From Martensiomyces pterosporus (taxonomy: Eukaryota > Kickxellomycota > Kickxellomycetes > Kickxellales > Kickxellaceae): a stretch of DNA of 64,000 nt. A program made the position numbers and the translations under genes. This document shows, in pieces, positions 1 through 9,924 of the stretch (position 1 is the first letter of the stretch; each line of letters opens with the position of its first letter). The stretch covers positions 42,310-106,309 of the forward strand of contig MU603930.1 in NCBI GenBank assembly GCA_025201845.1, read 5' to 3'. The notes beneath the pieces are model-generated. The model ran no database searches. It was not told where the DNA came from and saw nothing but the letters and a program-made list of their open reading frames with translations.

Positions 1-244
1 TGCTAACAAGGAAACCACTACTCTACTGCGGCGGCCTCCCTGCTTTTATGCCAGGAGAACTTCCGCGCCTTGGTGGACTCCAAAACCACTGTTGCACAGT
101 AAACGCACATGCACCTGTCCCAATAAAGTTGCTCCACTAGTCAAGGCAATCTGGGTTCTTGCGCGGGTACATGCCTGCAAAAGGAGAGAGAGCCAGCTCA
201 GCGGGTCGCTTCAATACTTCAACACCACACGCGGAAACCAAAAG

Positions 245-250
245 AAAAAA
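245..250 (-). terminator. Pol III T-run terminator of the tRNA-Glu gene
   Basis: Six consecutive T on the minus strand lie one base past the 3' end of the tRNA, followed by CTTT. This is the standard RNA polymerase III stop. Confidence 0.85.
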
Positions 251-251
251 G

Positions 252-323
252 TTCCATAACGGGGAATCGAACCCCGGCCATCACGGTGAAAGCGTGAGAT
301 CCTAGCCACTGGACCATTATGGA
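252..323 (-). tRNA. tRNA-Glu (anticodon UUC)
   Basis: The reverse complement folds as a 72-nt tRNA. The acceptor arms TCCATAA/TTATGGA pair, and the anticodon stem TCACG/CGTGA encloses the loop CTTTCAC, giving anticodon TTC. The B-box GGTTCGATTCC and the A-box-like TGGTCCAGTGG are both present. The T-arm CCGGG/CCCCG reads well. There is no intron and CCA is not encoded, as expected in eukaryotes. A run of T on the transcribed strand follows directly. Confidence 0.96.
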
Positions 324-815
324 CTTCAAAACCACGCACAATCTGCTGTTGTCTACCCCGGCTGAAAATCCAGCCATTGATAAACCTACGACTTCCATCC
401 CGCCTTCCTGACCCATCTTTGCCCCGCTTAACCCCCTTAGCCTATTCACTCTTCCTGTTTCCCTTTTTTTAAAAAACCAAACAACACCTCCAGCTACAAA
501 CACAATTTGCTGCTACTCCAGCACCCCCATCTCCCGCGAAGAGCCTGCTACTCCCATCGCAAATGCAGAGCTCTGCACGACCTGGAAACGCGCTCCGCCG
601 CCGCTAGGCATCTGGAACCCGTAGACCGTCAGCGCTTGCCACACACTCCTGTGGTCGCCATACGGAACCCGTATAACTCCTCTGGGGTAGTCTATTGCCA
701 TGAATATGTGAGTTTGGCTATTCTGCAACTATCGACAAAGCATTCTGAGCCACGCTTTTCAGACGGGGCTGCAGATGATCTGGCTCAAACCAAATGCCAA
801 TCCTTCATTTTGAAA
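324..815. other. Intergenic, tRNA-Glu to MDR gene 3' end
   Basis: No supportable gene. Open frames on both strands here are short, overlap one another and have no recognisable motif. The stretch should hold the 3' untranslated region of the MDR reductase (minus strand) and the upstream flank of the tRNA. Confidence 0.6.
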
Positions 816-1871
816 CTAGTCTACGCGGATGGCGATCTTGCCGATATGCTTCTGTGATTCAAGGTGAGCAAACGCCTGCTGCACCTCCTCGGGCGAGAAG
901 CCGAATGTCTTGTCAACAGGAATCTCGAGCTTTCTGGCGTGAATAAAGCGAATGAGCTCTTCAAACTGCTGGACCGACCCAATCAAAATTCCACGCAGAG
1001 TGGCGCCTTTGGTGAGAGCAAGACGGGGCACATTGGCATTCTCGCCATTGCCGTCAGTGGCCAAAGCGCCGATCTGTGCAATCGTGCCACCGAGCGAAAT
1101 AGCCTTGAATGACTGGGTGATGGTCTTAAACCCGCTAACCTCGAGAATGAAATCAGCTCCCTGGCCGTTGGTGATCTTAAGCACTTCGTCTTCCCAGTTA
1201 GGGTGGGTTTTGTAGTTGATTGTGTAGTCGGCGCCCAGCACGTTCTTTGCGTACTCAAGCTTGGCATCGGATGACGAGGTGATGATGGTTGAGGCCCCGG
1301 CTGCACGCGCAAGAATCAGTCCAATAACGGAGACACCACCGGTTCCTTGCAGGAGAACCGTCTGGCCAGGCCTCAGCGACACACCGCCAAACAAAGCATT
1401 CCAGGCGGTGACGGCAGCACAGGGGAGGGACGCGATTTGCTCCCACGAAAGATGTGTGTCAGCAGGGACCTTCAAAAGAGCAATGGCAGGGTACACGTGG
1501 TACTGGCGAAGCACGCCATCACGATCGCCGCCATAGCCGGATGGCCCTTCCTTCCTGCTGTTGTAGATGTTTGTTGGGTCAAAGTTTCCAGTCACCTTGT
1601 CGCCAATGCGGAACCCGTGCACACCTGCTCCCACTTTGACGACCTCGCCGGCGGCATCAGACGCGGGCACAACTTGGTCCTTGGTGGGGAATGGATATGT
1701 ACCGCGGCTGATCATAAGGTCGCGGTAGTTGAGGGTAACGGCTTTGACCTTGACGAGAACCTCATGGTCGCCGATTTCAGGAATCGCCTCCTCGAACTGC
1801 TGGATGGCGTCGTAGGAAGACACCTTGGTCAGACGGTAGGTGAGGTTAGAGGTAGCAGCAGATGAGGCCAT
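816..1871 (-). CDS. Zinc-less MDR-family NAD(P)H-dependent oxidoreductase / alcohol dehydrogenase-like
   Basis: This is a 351-residue single-exon protein of the medium-chain dehydrogenase/reductase superfamily. The N-terminal GroES-like domain carries VPASDAAGEVVKVG and FRIGDKV. The Rossmann half carries LLQGTGGVSVIGL, the glycine-rich dinucleotide-binding turn, and ends with GTIAQIG. The cysteine/histidine ligands of catalytic and structural zinc seen in classical alcohol dehydrogenases are not in the expected places. It therefore belongs with the quinone-oxidoreductase-like, zinc-independent branch; the substrate cannot be told from sequence. The length is normal for the family. The ATG at 1871 gives a complete GroES domain and is followed by a serine/alanine-rich start. 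A TATA-like element lies about 100 bp upstream. It is probably cytosolic, because no targeting signal is visible. Confidence 0.9.
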   Translation of the reverse strand: MASSAATSNLTYRLTKVSSYDAIQQFEEAIPEIGDHEVLVKVKAVTLNYRDLMISRGTYPFPTKDQVVPASDAAGEVVKVGAGVHGFRIGDKVTGNFDPTNIYNSRKEGPSGYGGDRDGVLRQYHVYPAIALLKVPADTHLSWEQIASLPCAAVTAWNALFGGVSLRPGQTVLLQGTGGVSVIGLILARAAGASTIITSSSDAKLEYAKNVLGADYTINYKTHPNWEDEVLKITNGQGADFILEVSGFKTITQSFKAISLGGTIAQIGALATDGNGENANVPRLALTKGATLRGILIGSVQQFEELIRFIHARKLEIPVDKTFGFSPEEVQQAFAHLESQKHIGKIAIRVD

Positions 1872-2495
1872 GGTTGCAGTTGATATTGTCAGAGTTAGAG
1901 GTCAATTTCGTGTGGTATGGTGCGCTTGTGTGTGTTTTTTTTAGGTGCACATTGACGCTGTGGATGGTTGCACTTATATACACAGCGCATGTCGGCGAGC
2001 TGGGGCGTGATTCTAGATATAAAAAAAAAACTGCCGCCACGGAGGCTCCGTGTGCTGCTGAATAATCTCACTGGCCATACACTAAACAGGAAAGTGGCAA
2101 CATCGCCAGCAGCGTGTTAGCTCATTTTGATGGGGTGTTTGAACAGAAAGGCATCCAAAATCCGAGGGACAGGAAATGTGCACATACTCGCATGATTTGT
2201 AAGCAGTGGGCAACCAAACTTGGATGTGGATGAGGTGAGGACAAAGAAATCCCCCCTGTCAAATTCAGGTAAATCCAAAGCAGAGCCACTGACTGGCGGT
2301 GTTGCTAAACCGCCTTGTATTAGTAATCGCATACATGTTATCCCGCAATGCAGTCATAACTGATTGGGAGCAGTGCTCTCAGGATGGTGTGCGCACACAA
2401 ATAGCCTGCATTCCGCAATATGTACATGCGTGACCAATAGAACATGTATTTGAACCAAGCAAGAGTTTGAAGAAAGTGAGAATGTGTCGCGGGTG
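1872..2495. other. Intergenic, MDR promoter and KRR1 3' flank
   Basis: The stretch contains the MDR promoter and the region downstream of the KRR1 stop. An A10 tract sits at about 2021-2030. No coding exon or RNA gene was recognised. Confidence 0.6.
1973..1980 (-). promoter_or_regulatory. TATA-like element of the MDR gene
   Basis: The minus strand reads TATATAAG about 100 bp upstream of the ATG at 1871, a suitable distance for a fungal TATA box with a short leader. This is a motif match only. Confidence 0.5.
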
Positions 2496-3754
<1,259 letters not shown>

Positions 3755-4113
3755 TGCTGCTGACTGTGGATATTTTGTAATAATAGTCTAATGAGGGGTA
3801 GAAAAGTGAAGCAAAGGTGCGTGTGTCGTTGAAAGCCGCATGTTCAACCAAGAAAAAATAGAGGCAAAGGTGAAAAAAATCAAGTTGATCAAATCAGAGC
3901 TCAACGCAGAATGCAAAAAAAAAAATCTTTGGCTTGCGGCAGTCGAGAAACCTACCCCGCTTACGAGACGAAGGGGCAGGGGCCGTTTGCTTGAAGCTGA
4001 AGTAGTCTCCACCACAGTCTGCAATCGTATCTGCCTCTTACCCGCTTCTTTCTTCAATTCCACACTTCAATTAGACACCCTAAACGCCTGAAGAGTGGCA
4101 GCTGGAAATAGCC
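3755..4113. promoter_or_regulatory. Shared divergent promoter of KRR1 and TSR1
   Basis: A 359-bp gap between two divergent start codons whose products both build the 40S subunit. It contains A-rich elements, among them TGAAAAAAAT at 3871-3880, which loosely resembles the yeast ribosome-biogenesis RRPE element, and an A11 tract near 3913. No exact PAC box (GCGATGAG) was seen. Coregulation is inferred from the arrangement. Confidence 0.5.
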
Positions 4114-6645
4114 ATGGGAAAGGAGCAGTCATTTCACCACAGAGCTTCTCTGAAGCAAAAGAACAAGCCCTTTAAGAGACGCCATGCAACCAAAAACGCA
4201 CTCCGCGACAAGGCAAAAGGCAAAACCCAGCGTGCCAGCATCAAGGGAAAGGTTCTGCGCAAGCATAGCCGGGTGGATCGGCGCAACGCGGTGAGAAACG
4301 AGCAGCGGAAGAAGCGTGAGCAGATGGTCATGTCAACGCGCATATTCAGCGGCCGCCACCGGGCGCCCAAGATCGTCGCAGTCATTCCGCTGTGCGCTGA
4401 CGTCTGCGTCTCCGACATCGTCCGTAGCATGTACGAGAGCATCGGCGAAAAATACCAGGAGGGCCAGACCAGGCACACTCTCAATGTCGCGCGGTTCAAG
4501 CAAACTTTGCAGTTCGTCGAGGTTGGGCGTAACGTCCTGGATATCCTTGATGTGGGCAAGGTGGCGGATTACATGGTCATGGGTATTTCGGCTGAAGTCG
4601 AGGTCGACGCATTTGGAGAGCACTGCCTGAGCGCTATCCAGAACCAGGGCCACCCAGCGGTGTTCCCCGTCGTACAGGGCCTGGATTCGGTGGTGGCCAA
4701 GAAGCGCAATGATGTGAGGAAATCGCTGCAGAGCTTCATGGGTCACTTCTTCCCAGAGGCCGACAAGGTCTATACAACCGAGACCCCGACCGAGACCCTG
4801 GCCATCTTGCGTATGATCACGTCGCAGGTGCCAAAGAGCATCAAGTGGCGCGAGGTTAGGCCTTATATGCTCGCTGACCAGGTCGAGTTTGAGCCCAGCG
4901 CTGAGGATCCTCAGGTTGGCCGTCTTGCCATCACAGGCTATATTCGCGGTGCTGGTCTGTCGGCTAACCGCCTGATCCATATTCCCAACTATGGCGACTT
5001 CCAGGTCGACCAAATCCTCAACCTGCCTGTTGCTGTGGAGGCAGCGAAGGGCAGCGCTATCGAGGAGGACAGCGAGCCCGCGTTGCTTGACCAGCCTGAC
5101 CCCGAGCTCCAGGACTCGCTCTTGGAAGCCAACGAGCCTGATCAGCTCCAGAACGAGCAGACGTGGCCGGAGGAAGAGGAGATGGACGGATGGAAGGAGC
5201 AGATGCGCAGGATGGAGGAAGAGGAGGAGCGCATTGCCGCCGAGTCTGGCGAGCGCGTCATCCGCGTGCCCAAGGGTACATCCAAATACCAGGCGGCGTG
5301 GATCGCCGACAGCGAAGAGGAGGATGAGGACGCCTCTGACTACAGCGACGACGACGACCAGATGATGGACGACTCGGATACCAGCGACTATGAAGACGCC
5401 CACTCGGTGACCGACCCCTTCAAGGCCAACGCCGAAGACAACGAGGAGTATGAAGAGATCCGCGTCGATGCTCATGGAAACCCCATTGCTGAGGAAGATG
5501 GCGACAATGATGATGAGGGAGCAAACAGCGATGCTGAGGGCATGCTCTCGCCCGAGGAAGAGGAGGCGCAGCTGAGGGACTACCTGAAGCAGCGGGCAAT
5601 GCAAAACCGCGACGACTTGCAGTTCCCCGACGAGGTCGATACGCCGATGGACGTCCCGGCTCGCGAGCGCTTTGCTCGGTTCCGTGGTCTGCAGAGCTTC
5701 CGCACCTCCCCCTGGGACCCCTACGAGAACCTGCCGCTCGACTATGCGCGGATCTTCCAGTTCGAGAACTTTAAGCGCACGCAGCAGCGAGTCATGCGCC
5801 AGATGGAGGACGCCCCGGCCAAGGCTGGCATGCATGTGCGCATCATTTTGAGAGCCGTGCCGGCTCAGGTGGCTGTCAACTACAGTCCGCATCGTCCGTT
5901 CGTCGTGTTTGGGCTGCTGCAGTACGAGCACCAAATGTCTGTGGTGCACTTCACTGTCATGCGTAATGAAGACTACACCGAGCCTGTGCGTTCAAAGGAT
6001 CCCCTAGTCATCCACTATGGATTCCGCAGGTACAACGTGCAGCCCCTGTTCAGCCAGCACACGCGCGGCGGTCCAGGCACCAACAGCGTCCACAAGTTCG
6101 AGCGTTTCTTGCAGCACGGCCGTGTGAGCGTCGGAACTATCTACGCGCCCATCCAGTTTGGCGCCGCACCCGTATCCCTCTACCTGCCCACCCCCGCTGC
6201 CACTAGCGCCATGGACGGTGACGACGGAGATGCGCCACGGATCCCCACGCTTGTGGGCACTGGTACGTCGCTCGAGGTCAACCCATCGCGGATCCTTGCC
6301 AAGCGTATCATGCTCACGGGTGCGCCGTTCAAGATCCACAAGCGCGGTGCTGTTATTCGCTACATGTTCTTCAGCCCAGAGGACGTCAACTGGTTCAAGC
6401 CTGTCCAGCTCCACACCAAGTATGGCCGTATTGGTCATATTAGCGAGAGTCTTGGCACGCACGGGTACATGAAGTGCATCTTTGACGGGCCCATCAAGCA
6501 GATGGACACCGTGTGCATGAATTTGTACAAGCGTGTGTTCCCCAAGTGGAATACTGGTTTGTGGTCCGAGGACCAGCAGAGCGAAGAGCAGAAGCGGCAG
6601 TGGGCTGGTCCTGTCATGAACAAGCTCGAGGCCATGGAGATCTAA
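4114..6645 (+). CDS. TSR1: TSR1, pre-40S ribosome assembly GTPase-like factor
   Basis: An 843-residue, single-exon BMS1/TSR1-family protein that works in late pre-40S maturation. The basic N-terminus (MGKEQSFHHRASLKQKNKPF) is typical. A degenerate G-domain (about residues 80-220) lacks clear P-loop residues, as is known for Tsr1 in contrast to Bms1. An AARP2CN-type segment follows at about 230-310, around GYIRGAGLSANRLIHIPNYG. A long acidic, disordered stretch covers about 340-500. The C-terminal conserved block starts around SFRTSPWDPYENLPLDYARI and ends with KIHKRGAVIRYMFFSPEDV and KQMDTVCMNLYKRVFPKW. The length fits the family (yeast about 790). It is convergent with FAM50 downstream (111 bp). 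Confidence 0.97.
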   Translation: MGKEQSFHHRASLKQKNKPFKRRHATKNALRDKAKGKTQRASIKGKVLRKHSRVDRRNAVRNEQRKKREQMVMSTRIFSGRHRAPKIVAVIPLCADVCVSDIVRSMYESIGEKYQEGQTRHTLNVARFKQTLQFVEVGRNVLDILDVGKVADYMVMGISAEVEVDAFGEHCLSAIQNQGHPAVFPVVQGLDSVVAKKRNDVRKSLQSFMGHFFPEADKVYTTETPTETLAILRMITSQVPKSIKWREVRPYMLADQVEFEPSAEDPQVGRLAITGYIRGAGLSANRLIHIPNYGDFQVDQILNLPVAVEAAKGSAIEEDSEPALLDQPDPELQDSLLEANEPDQLQNEQTWPEEEEMDGWKEQMRRMEEEEERIAAESGERVIRVPKGTSKYQAAWIADSEEEDEDASDYSDDDDQMMDDSDTSDYEDAHSVTDPFKANAEDNEEYEEIRVDAHGNPIAEEDGDNDDEGANSDAEGMLSPEEEEAQLRDYLKQRAMQNRDDLQFPDEVDTPMDVPARERFARFRGLQSFRTSPWDPYENLPLDYARIFQFENFKRTQQRVMRQMEDAPAKAGMHVRIILRAVPAQVAVNYSPHRPFVVFGLLQYEHQMSVVHFTVMRNEDYTEPVRSKDPLVIHYGFRRYNVQPLFSQHTRGGPGTNSVHKFERFLQHGRVSVGTIYAPIQFGAAPVSLYLPTPAATSAMDGDDGDAPRIPTLVGTGTSLEVNPSRILAKRIMLTGAPFKIHKRGAVIRYMFFSPEDVNWFKPVQLHTKYGRIGHISESLGTHGYMKCIFDGPIKQMDTVCMNLYKRVFPKWNTGLWSEDQQSEEQKRQWAGPVMNKLEAMEI

Positions 6646-6756
6646 GACATCGCACTCTCTACCTCGCTTCACTCCTTCGCTTTCTTTATTCTCTCTTTCT
6701 TATCGCAAAAACAAAACACGAGATTCTATGCAGCAGAAGAGGCGCTTGCTGAAGGC

Positions 6757-7728
6757 TCATCGGCTGCCAGATTTCTTCTTTGAGTCTTTGATTGTGTATG
6801 AGCCATAGCTCTTCTCTGGATCAAAGACCTCCCAGCGGTTTGCTGGAAATATGTGCTTGTTTCTCTCATACCATGACCTCTCGCACACTTTCCCTGCGTG
6901 CGAGTCGTCCTTCTCCACGCGAGCATCGTGTGTCAGCCTTACGTCGTCGTGTACGTCAAAGTTGAACAGGGGACCTGATTTGCCACGCGCCTTGTTGATG
7001 ATGAAGTCGTAGAACGTGTAGTGATGGGGGATGATTAGATCCTCCTTCACATACACCAGGCTGTCAACGCCGCTTGACCGGAGCTCGGGCACCTGGTTGC
7101 GGCATTTTTCGAGGAACTGAGCAATGCTGTCGCCCTTCTTGCAAGTAACTTGCTTGCGGTGTCCTGATCCGTCCCAATAGCTGTACGTAACATGAATGGG
7201 CTCTTCCTTGGTGAGCTCTTGCTGGCGTAGCCATTCCTGGCGCAGCTGCTCGCGCATCTCAGCATCCTGCTCTTCGCGCTCCTTGTCGGGCAGAAAGCTC
7301 GTGTCGACGTGGGGGTTCTTGCCAACCTTCTTTCCCTTTTTCTTCATCACCACCACGTCCTCGCTCCCATCTTCATCATCGTCGCCAAAGGACAAGGTGC
7401 CAATGGCTTTCTTTGCCTTGCGTTTGTGCGCTTTGGGTTTCTGCTTCTTCGCCTCCTCTTTGATTAGCGTTTGGGCCGCCTCCCTTTGTCTCTCTTCCTC
7501 AAGCTCGCCTTTGATCCGCTGGAACTCCTCCAGCTTGACAAGGCCGATGGTCGATAATTTGAGCTTATTTTCGACGCTACCTTCCTCCGTGACAAACTTT
7601 TGTGCCCCGATTTTGACCTCGTTGTCCTTGGCGATCTGTCTCCGCTTTTCGCTAATTTCCTCGAGCATCCGATCCCGCTGCCGTTTGAGGTACTCGTGCC
7701 GCTGGCTATCGCTCTTATCGCCTGCCAT
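6757..7728 (-). CDS. XAP5/FAM50 family nuclear protein
   Basis: A 323-residue single-exon homologue of FAM50A/XAP5, a spliceosome-associated nuclear protein in animals and a circadian/small-RNA regulator in plants and algae. A charged coiled-coil N-terminal half contains [17 protein letters not shown], followed by the basic cluster [16 protein letters not shown] and an acidic patch. The conserved C-terminal XAP5 domain has [48 protein letters not shown] and a terminal [15 protein letters not shown]. The family is absent from Saccharomyces but widespread in other eukaryotes. The ATG at 7728 gives a full-length protein. AATAAA on the minus strand at 6685-6690, about 67 nt past the stop, is a plausible poly(A) signal. 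Confidence 0.95.
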   Translation of the reverse strand: MAGDKSDSQRHEYLKRQRDRMLEEISEKRRQIAKDNEVKIGAQKFVTEEGSVENKLKLSTIGLVKLEEFQRIKGELEEERQREAAQTLIKEEAKKQKPKAHKRKAKKAIGTLSFGDDDEDGSEDVVVMKKKGKKVGKNPHVDTSFLPDKEREEQDAEMREQLRQEWLRQQELTKEEPIHVTYSYWDGSGHRKQVTCKKGDSIAQFLEKCRNQVPELRSSGVDSLVYVKEDLIIPHHYTFYDFIINKARGKSGPLFNFDVHDDVRLTHDARVEKDDSHAGKVCERSWYERNKHIFPANRWEVFDPEKSYGSYTIKDSKKKSGSR

Positions 7729-8073
7729 GGTTGCTGCTAGTCCGTATGAACGACGGCAACTGTGAGTAAGGGAGAAAGGGTGAGCATGCTGCTCACACGT
7801 GAACGCGGTGGTTTGCAGTGCTTTCTGGTGGCCGTGATTGGCAAGGAATTAGGGATACAGCATGTGACGGAAAGCAATGTAGCAAACGTAGGATGATGTG
7901 GGGCTATGGATATTATTATTAGCAGTCAGTATGTAGTTCCCCCTTGAAGTGAAGATGCATTAGCGAGGGCGAGGCGAGAAACAGAATAAAAGAATAACAA
8001 ATAGTACTGTATCAGTGGCGGTGGTGTATCGAGATAAAGGCAAGCGTGCGTGGTAAGGGAAGAAAGAGGGGAG
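7729..8073. other. Intergenic, FAM50 promoter and bZIP 3' region
   Basis: The two flanking genes run in tandem on the minus strand. The stretch should hold the FAM50 promoter and the 3' untranslated region of the bZIP gene. No further feature was recognised. Confidence 0.6.
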
Positions 8074-9924
8074 TCATTGCCTTTGCTTGTCCTTTTGCGA
8101 GATAATGGCTTCCGAGATGCGCTGGATTTCCTGCCTAAGCATGCCCAAGTTGACGCATACCTGCTGGTTAAGCTTGCCCAGCGTCTCGATCTTTGTGCGC
8201 AGATCATCCAGCCGTACCTGGTCCAGCTCCCTCAGCGGCCGACAGCTTTTTCTCAGCAACGCTGACTCCTCCTCCTCCTTATCACTGCCACTATTATCGC
8301 TGCCCTGCGCCGCATCACCGTCATCATCACCCACATCGTCGGCTCTCAGCCGCTTTGCGCCCCGGCCTTTCTGCTGGTCCTCCTGCGCACTCATGCTGCT
8401 ATCAGGGTTAGCGGTGCTTTGTGTGGTGGGCATGCTTCTTTTGCGATCGGACACTGCACGCTGCTTTTCTTCCTTCAGCTCATCCTCTAGCCGCGCGATT
8501 TGGCCCTCGAGCTTCGTGCAACTTGTGGACAGCTCCTGCTCGCGGTTCTTGCGCCGCTCACGCAAGCGGGCAGCACTCTGCGCGTTCCGCTTTCGCCGCT
8601 TGATCAGGGCCTCATGCGCCTCACTGCCGTGTTCGTCGTCCAAAAGAGCACCAGCGCCAGCCACAGCACCTTGCATGGGCTTTTCTGCATGCATGCCTCT
8701 GGCCACTGGCGCTGCAGTCACCGGTGCTGGCACGGACAATGATGGCTGCCGTGTTGAGCTGCCGGAGCTAATAGCCGGGATGCCTGATGGAGCACGCCCG
8801 CGTTTTGCCGGGGTCGGCTTTGGCTGCCGCTTTGGAGATATGGGTCTAGCTGGAGCCGTGGCGCTGCTCTTCGCCGGCGCAGGCATCACTGTTACATCGT
8901 CGTGCATGGATACGGAGCCTCTTGGGCCGGCACCACCATATGTGGGATACGCCTGGGGTTGTTGGTAGTGGACTGGGTGGTTGAGTGCATGTGATTGCGG
9001 CGATTGCAGCGCAGGCGTGCTGCTGCTGCCGCCGTGCGCATAGGCGGCGTGAGGGTGTGGCGGGACGTGCGTTTTTGCAAGGATGGCGTGCTGCTGCTGG
9101 TAAGATCGTGGTGGCATGTGAGGTGGGGGAGGCAAAGGCGATGGATGGTCTGCTGGGGACATCTGTGGATACGCACGAGCCATTCCTGAAGGGCCGCTGC
9201 CACCACCACCAGAGCTAGCAGCCCCTGGACTCATCTGCGGGGGTTCGCCGGAATACGGGTGAGGTGGAGGTCCCGGATAATGTCCGTATTCCGCATGAGA
9301 CTGCTGCTGCTGGGGGTGGGGCTGAGGGTGGTGACGGTAGTAGTATGGTGCGGGATCTGCAGGCATGCCAAGGTCTCTGTCATAGCCGGTCTCTGGCGTA
9401 TGACGTGGGTGGGAGGGCTGCTGCTGTGGTGGTGGGGGTGGTGGCTGCACTGACTCTGCATGGGCCCCTGCTGGCCGTGGGTATGCGTATGGTAGCTGTG
9501 AGGTGGTCGCATAAGGAGCTGATGGGTGGTATGGTGACTGTGCCTGAGGTGAGTGATACTGCTGCTGCTGCTGGGCATAGCCGTGCTGAGCTGGACTTCG
9601 CGTGTAGCTGTATTCTTGCGTCGCTGATTGCGAAGGTTGTGGATGTATGTGTGAGTGGGAAGAGCCACTGTGTGAGAGCTGGTGGTTTGGTGGGGTGGAG
9701 GCTTGCGGAGCATATCGCTGCGACAGAGGTGGTGGCGGCGGATAATGTCGTTCGTAAGACTGTACTTGCTGCTGCTGCTGCTGCTGTGCTACTGGCGGAG
9801 GACTCGCGTATGTTTGAGGAGGCCGTGCTGAGCTGCTGGTTTGAGGGCTGCTGGTTGGGATATCAGTCAGCGACCTGATGCTGGGGAGCTGGTACTCACC
9901 CTTCCTGTTCTCATCTCCGTTCAT
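8074..9924 (-). CDS. bZIP transcription factor with a long disordered N-terminal region
   Basis: A 616-residue single-exon protein. Residues 1-430 are low-complexity, rich in Q, P, S, H and Y with several polyQ and polyP runs, the usual look of a fungal activation region. A basic region at about residues 440-458 reads RRKRNAQSAARLRERRKNRE and fits the bZIP signature N-x7-R, with the first zipper leucine exactly ten positions after the Arg. Leucines follow at +7 and +14 (heptads L-L-L), then the register is lost, so the zipper is short. A second helical segment near the C-terminus (LGKLNQQVCVNLGMLRQEIQ) may form another coiled coil. Between them lies an acidic serine-rich linker. The subfamily and target genes are not identifiable from sequence; DNA binding as a dimer is inferred from the family. 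Confidence 0.88.
   Translation of the reverse strand: MNGDENRKGEYQLPSIRSLTDIPTSSPQTSSSARPPQTYASPPPVAQQQQQQQVQSYERHYPPPPPLSQRYAPQASTPPNHQLSHSGSSHSHIHPQPSQSATQEYSYTRSPAQHGYAQQQQQYHSPQAQSPYHPSAPYATTSQLPYAYPRPAGAHAESVQPPPPPPQQQPSHPRHTPETGYDRDLGMPADPAPYYYRHHPQPHPQQQQSHAEYGHYPGPPPHPYSGEPPQMSPGAASSGGGGSGPSGMARAYPQMSPADHPSPLPPPPHMPPRSYQQQHAILAKTHVPPHPHAAYAHGGSSSTPALQSPQSHALNHPVHYQQPQAYPTYGGAGPRGSVSMHDDVTVMPAPAKSSATAPARPISPKRQPKPTPAKRGRAPSGIPAISSGSSTRQPSLSVPAPVTAAPVARGMHAEKPMQGAVAGAGALLDDEHGSEAHEALIKRRKRNAQSAARLRERRKNREQELSTSCTKLEGQIARLEDELKEEKQRAVSDRKRSMPTTQSTANPDSSMSAQEDQQKGRGAKRLRADDVGDDDGDAAQGSDNSGSDKEEEESALLRKSCRPLRELDQVRLDDLRTKIETLGKLNQQVCVNLGMLRQEIQRISEAIISQKDKQRQ

Noticed and set aside
4333..5949. 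538-codon minus-strand frame opposite TSR1
   Set aside because: A shadow of the TSR1 acidic and conserved regions; hydrophobic valine/leucine runs arise from complementing GAG/GAC codons.
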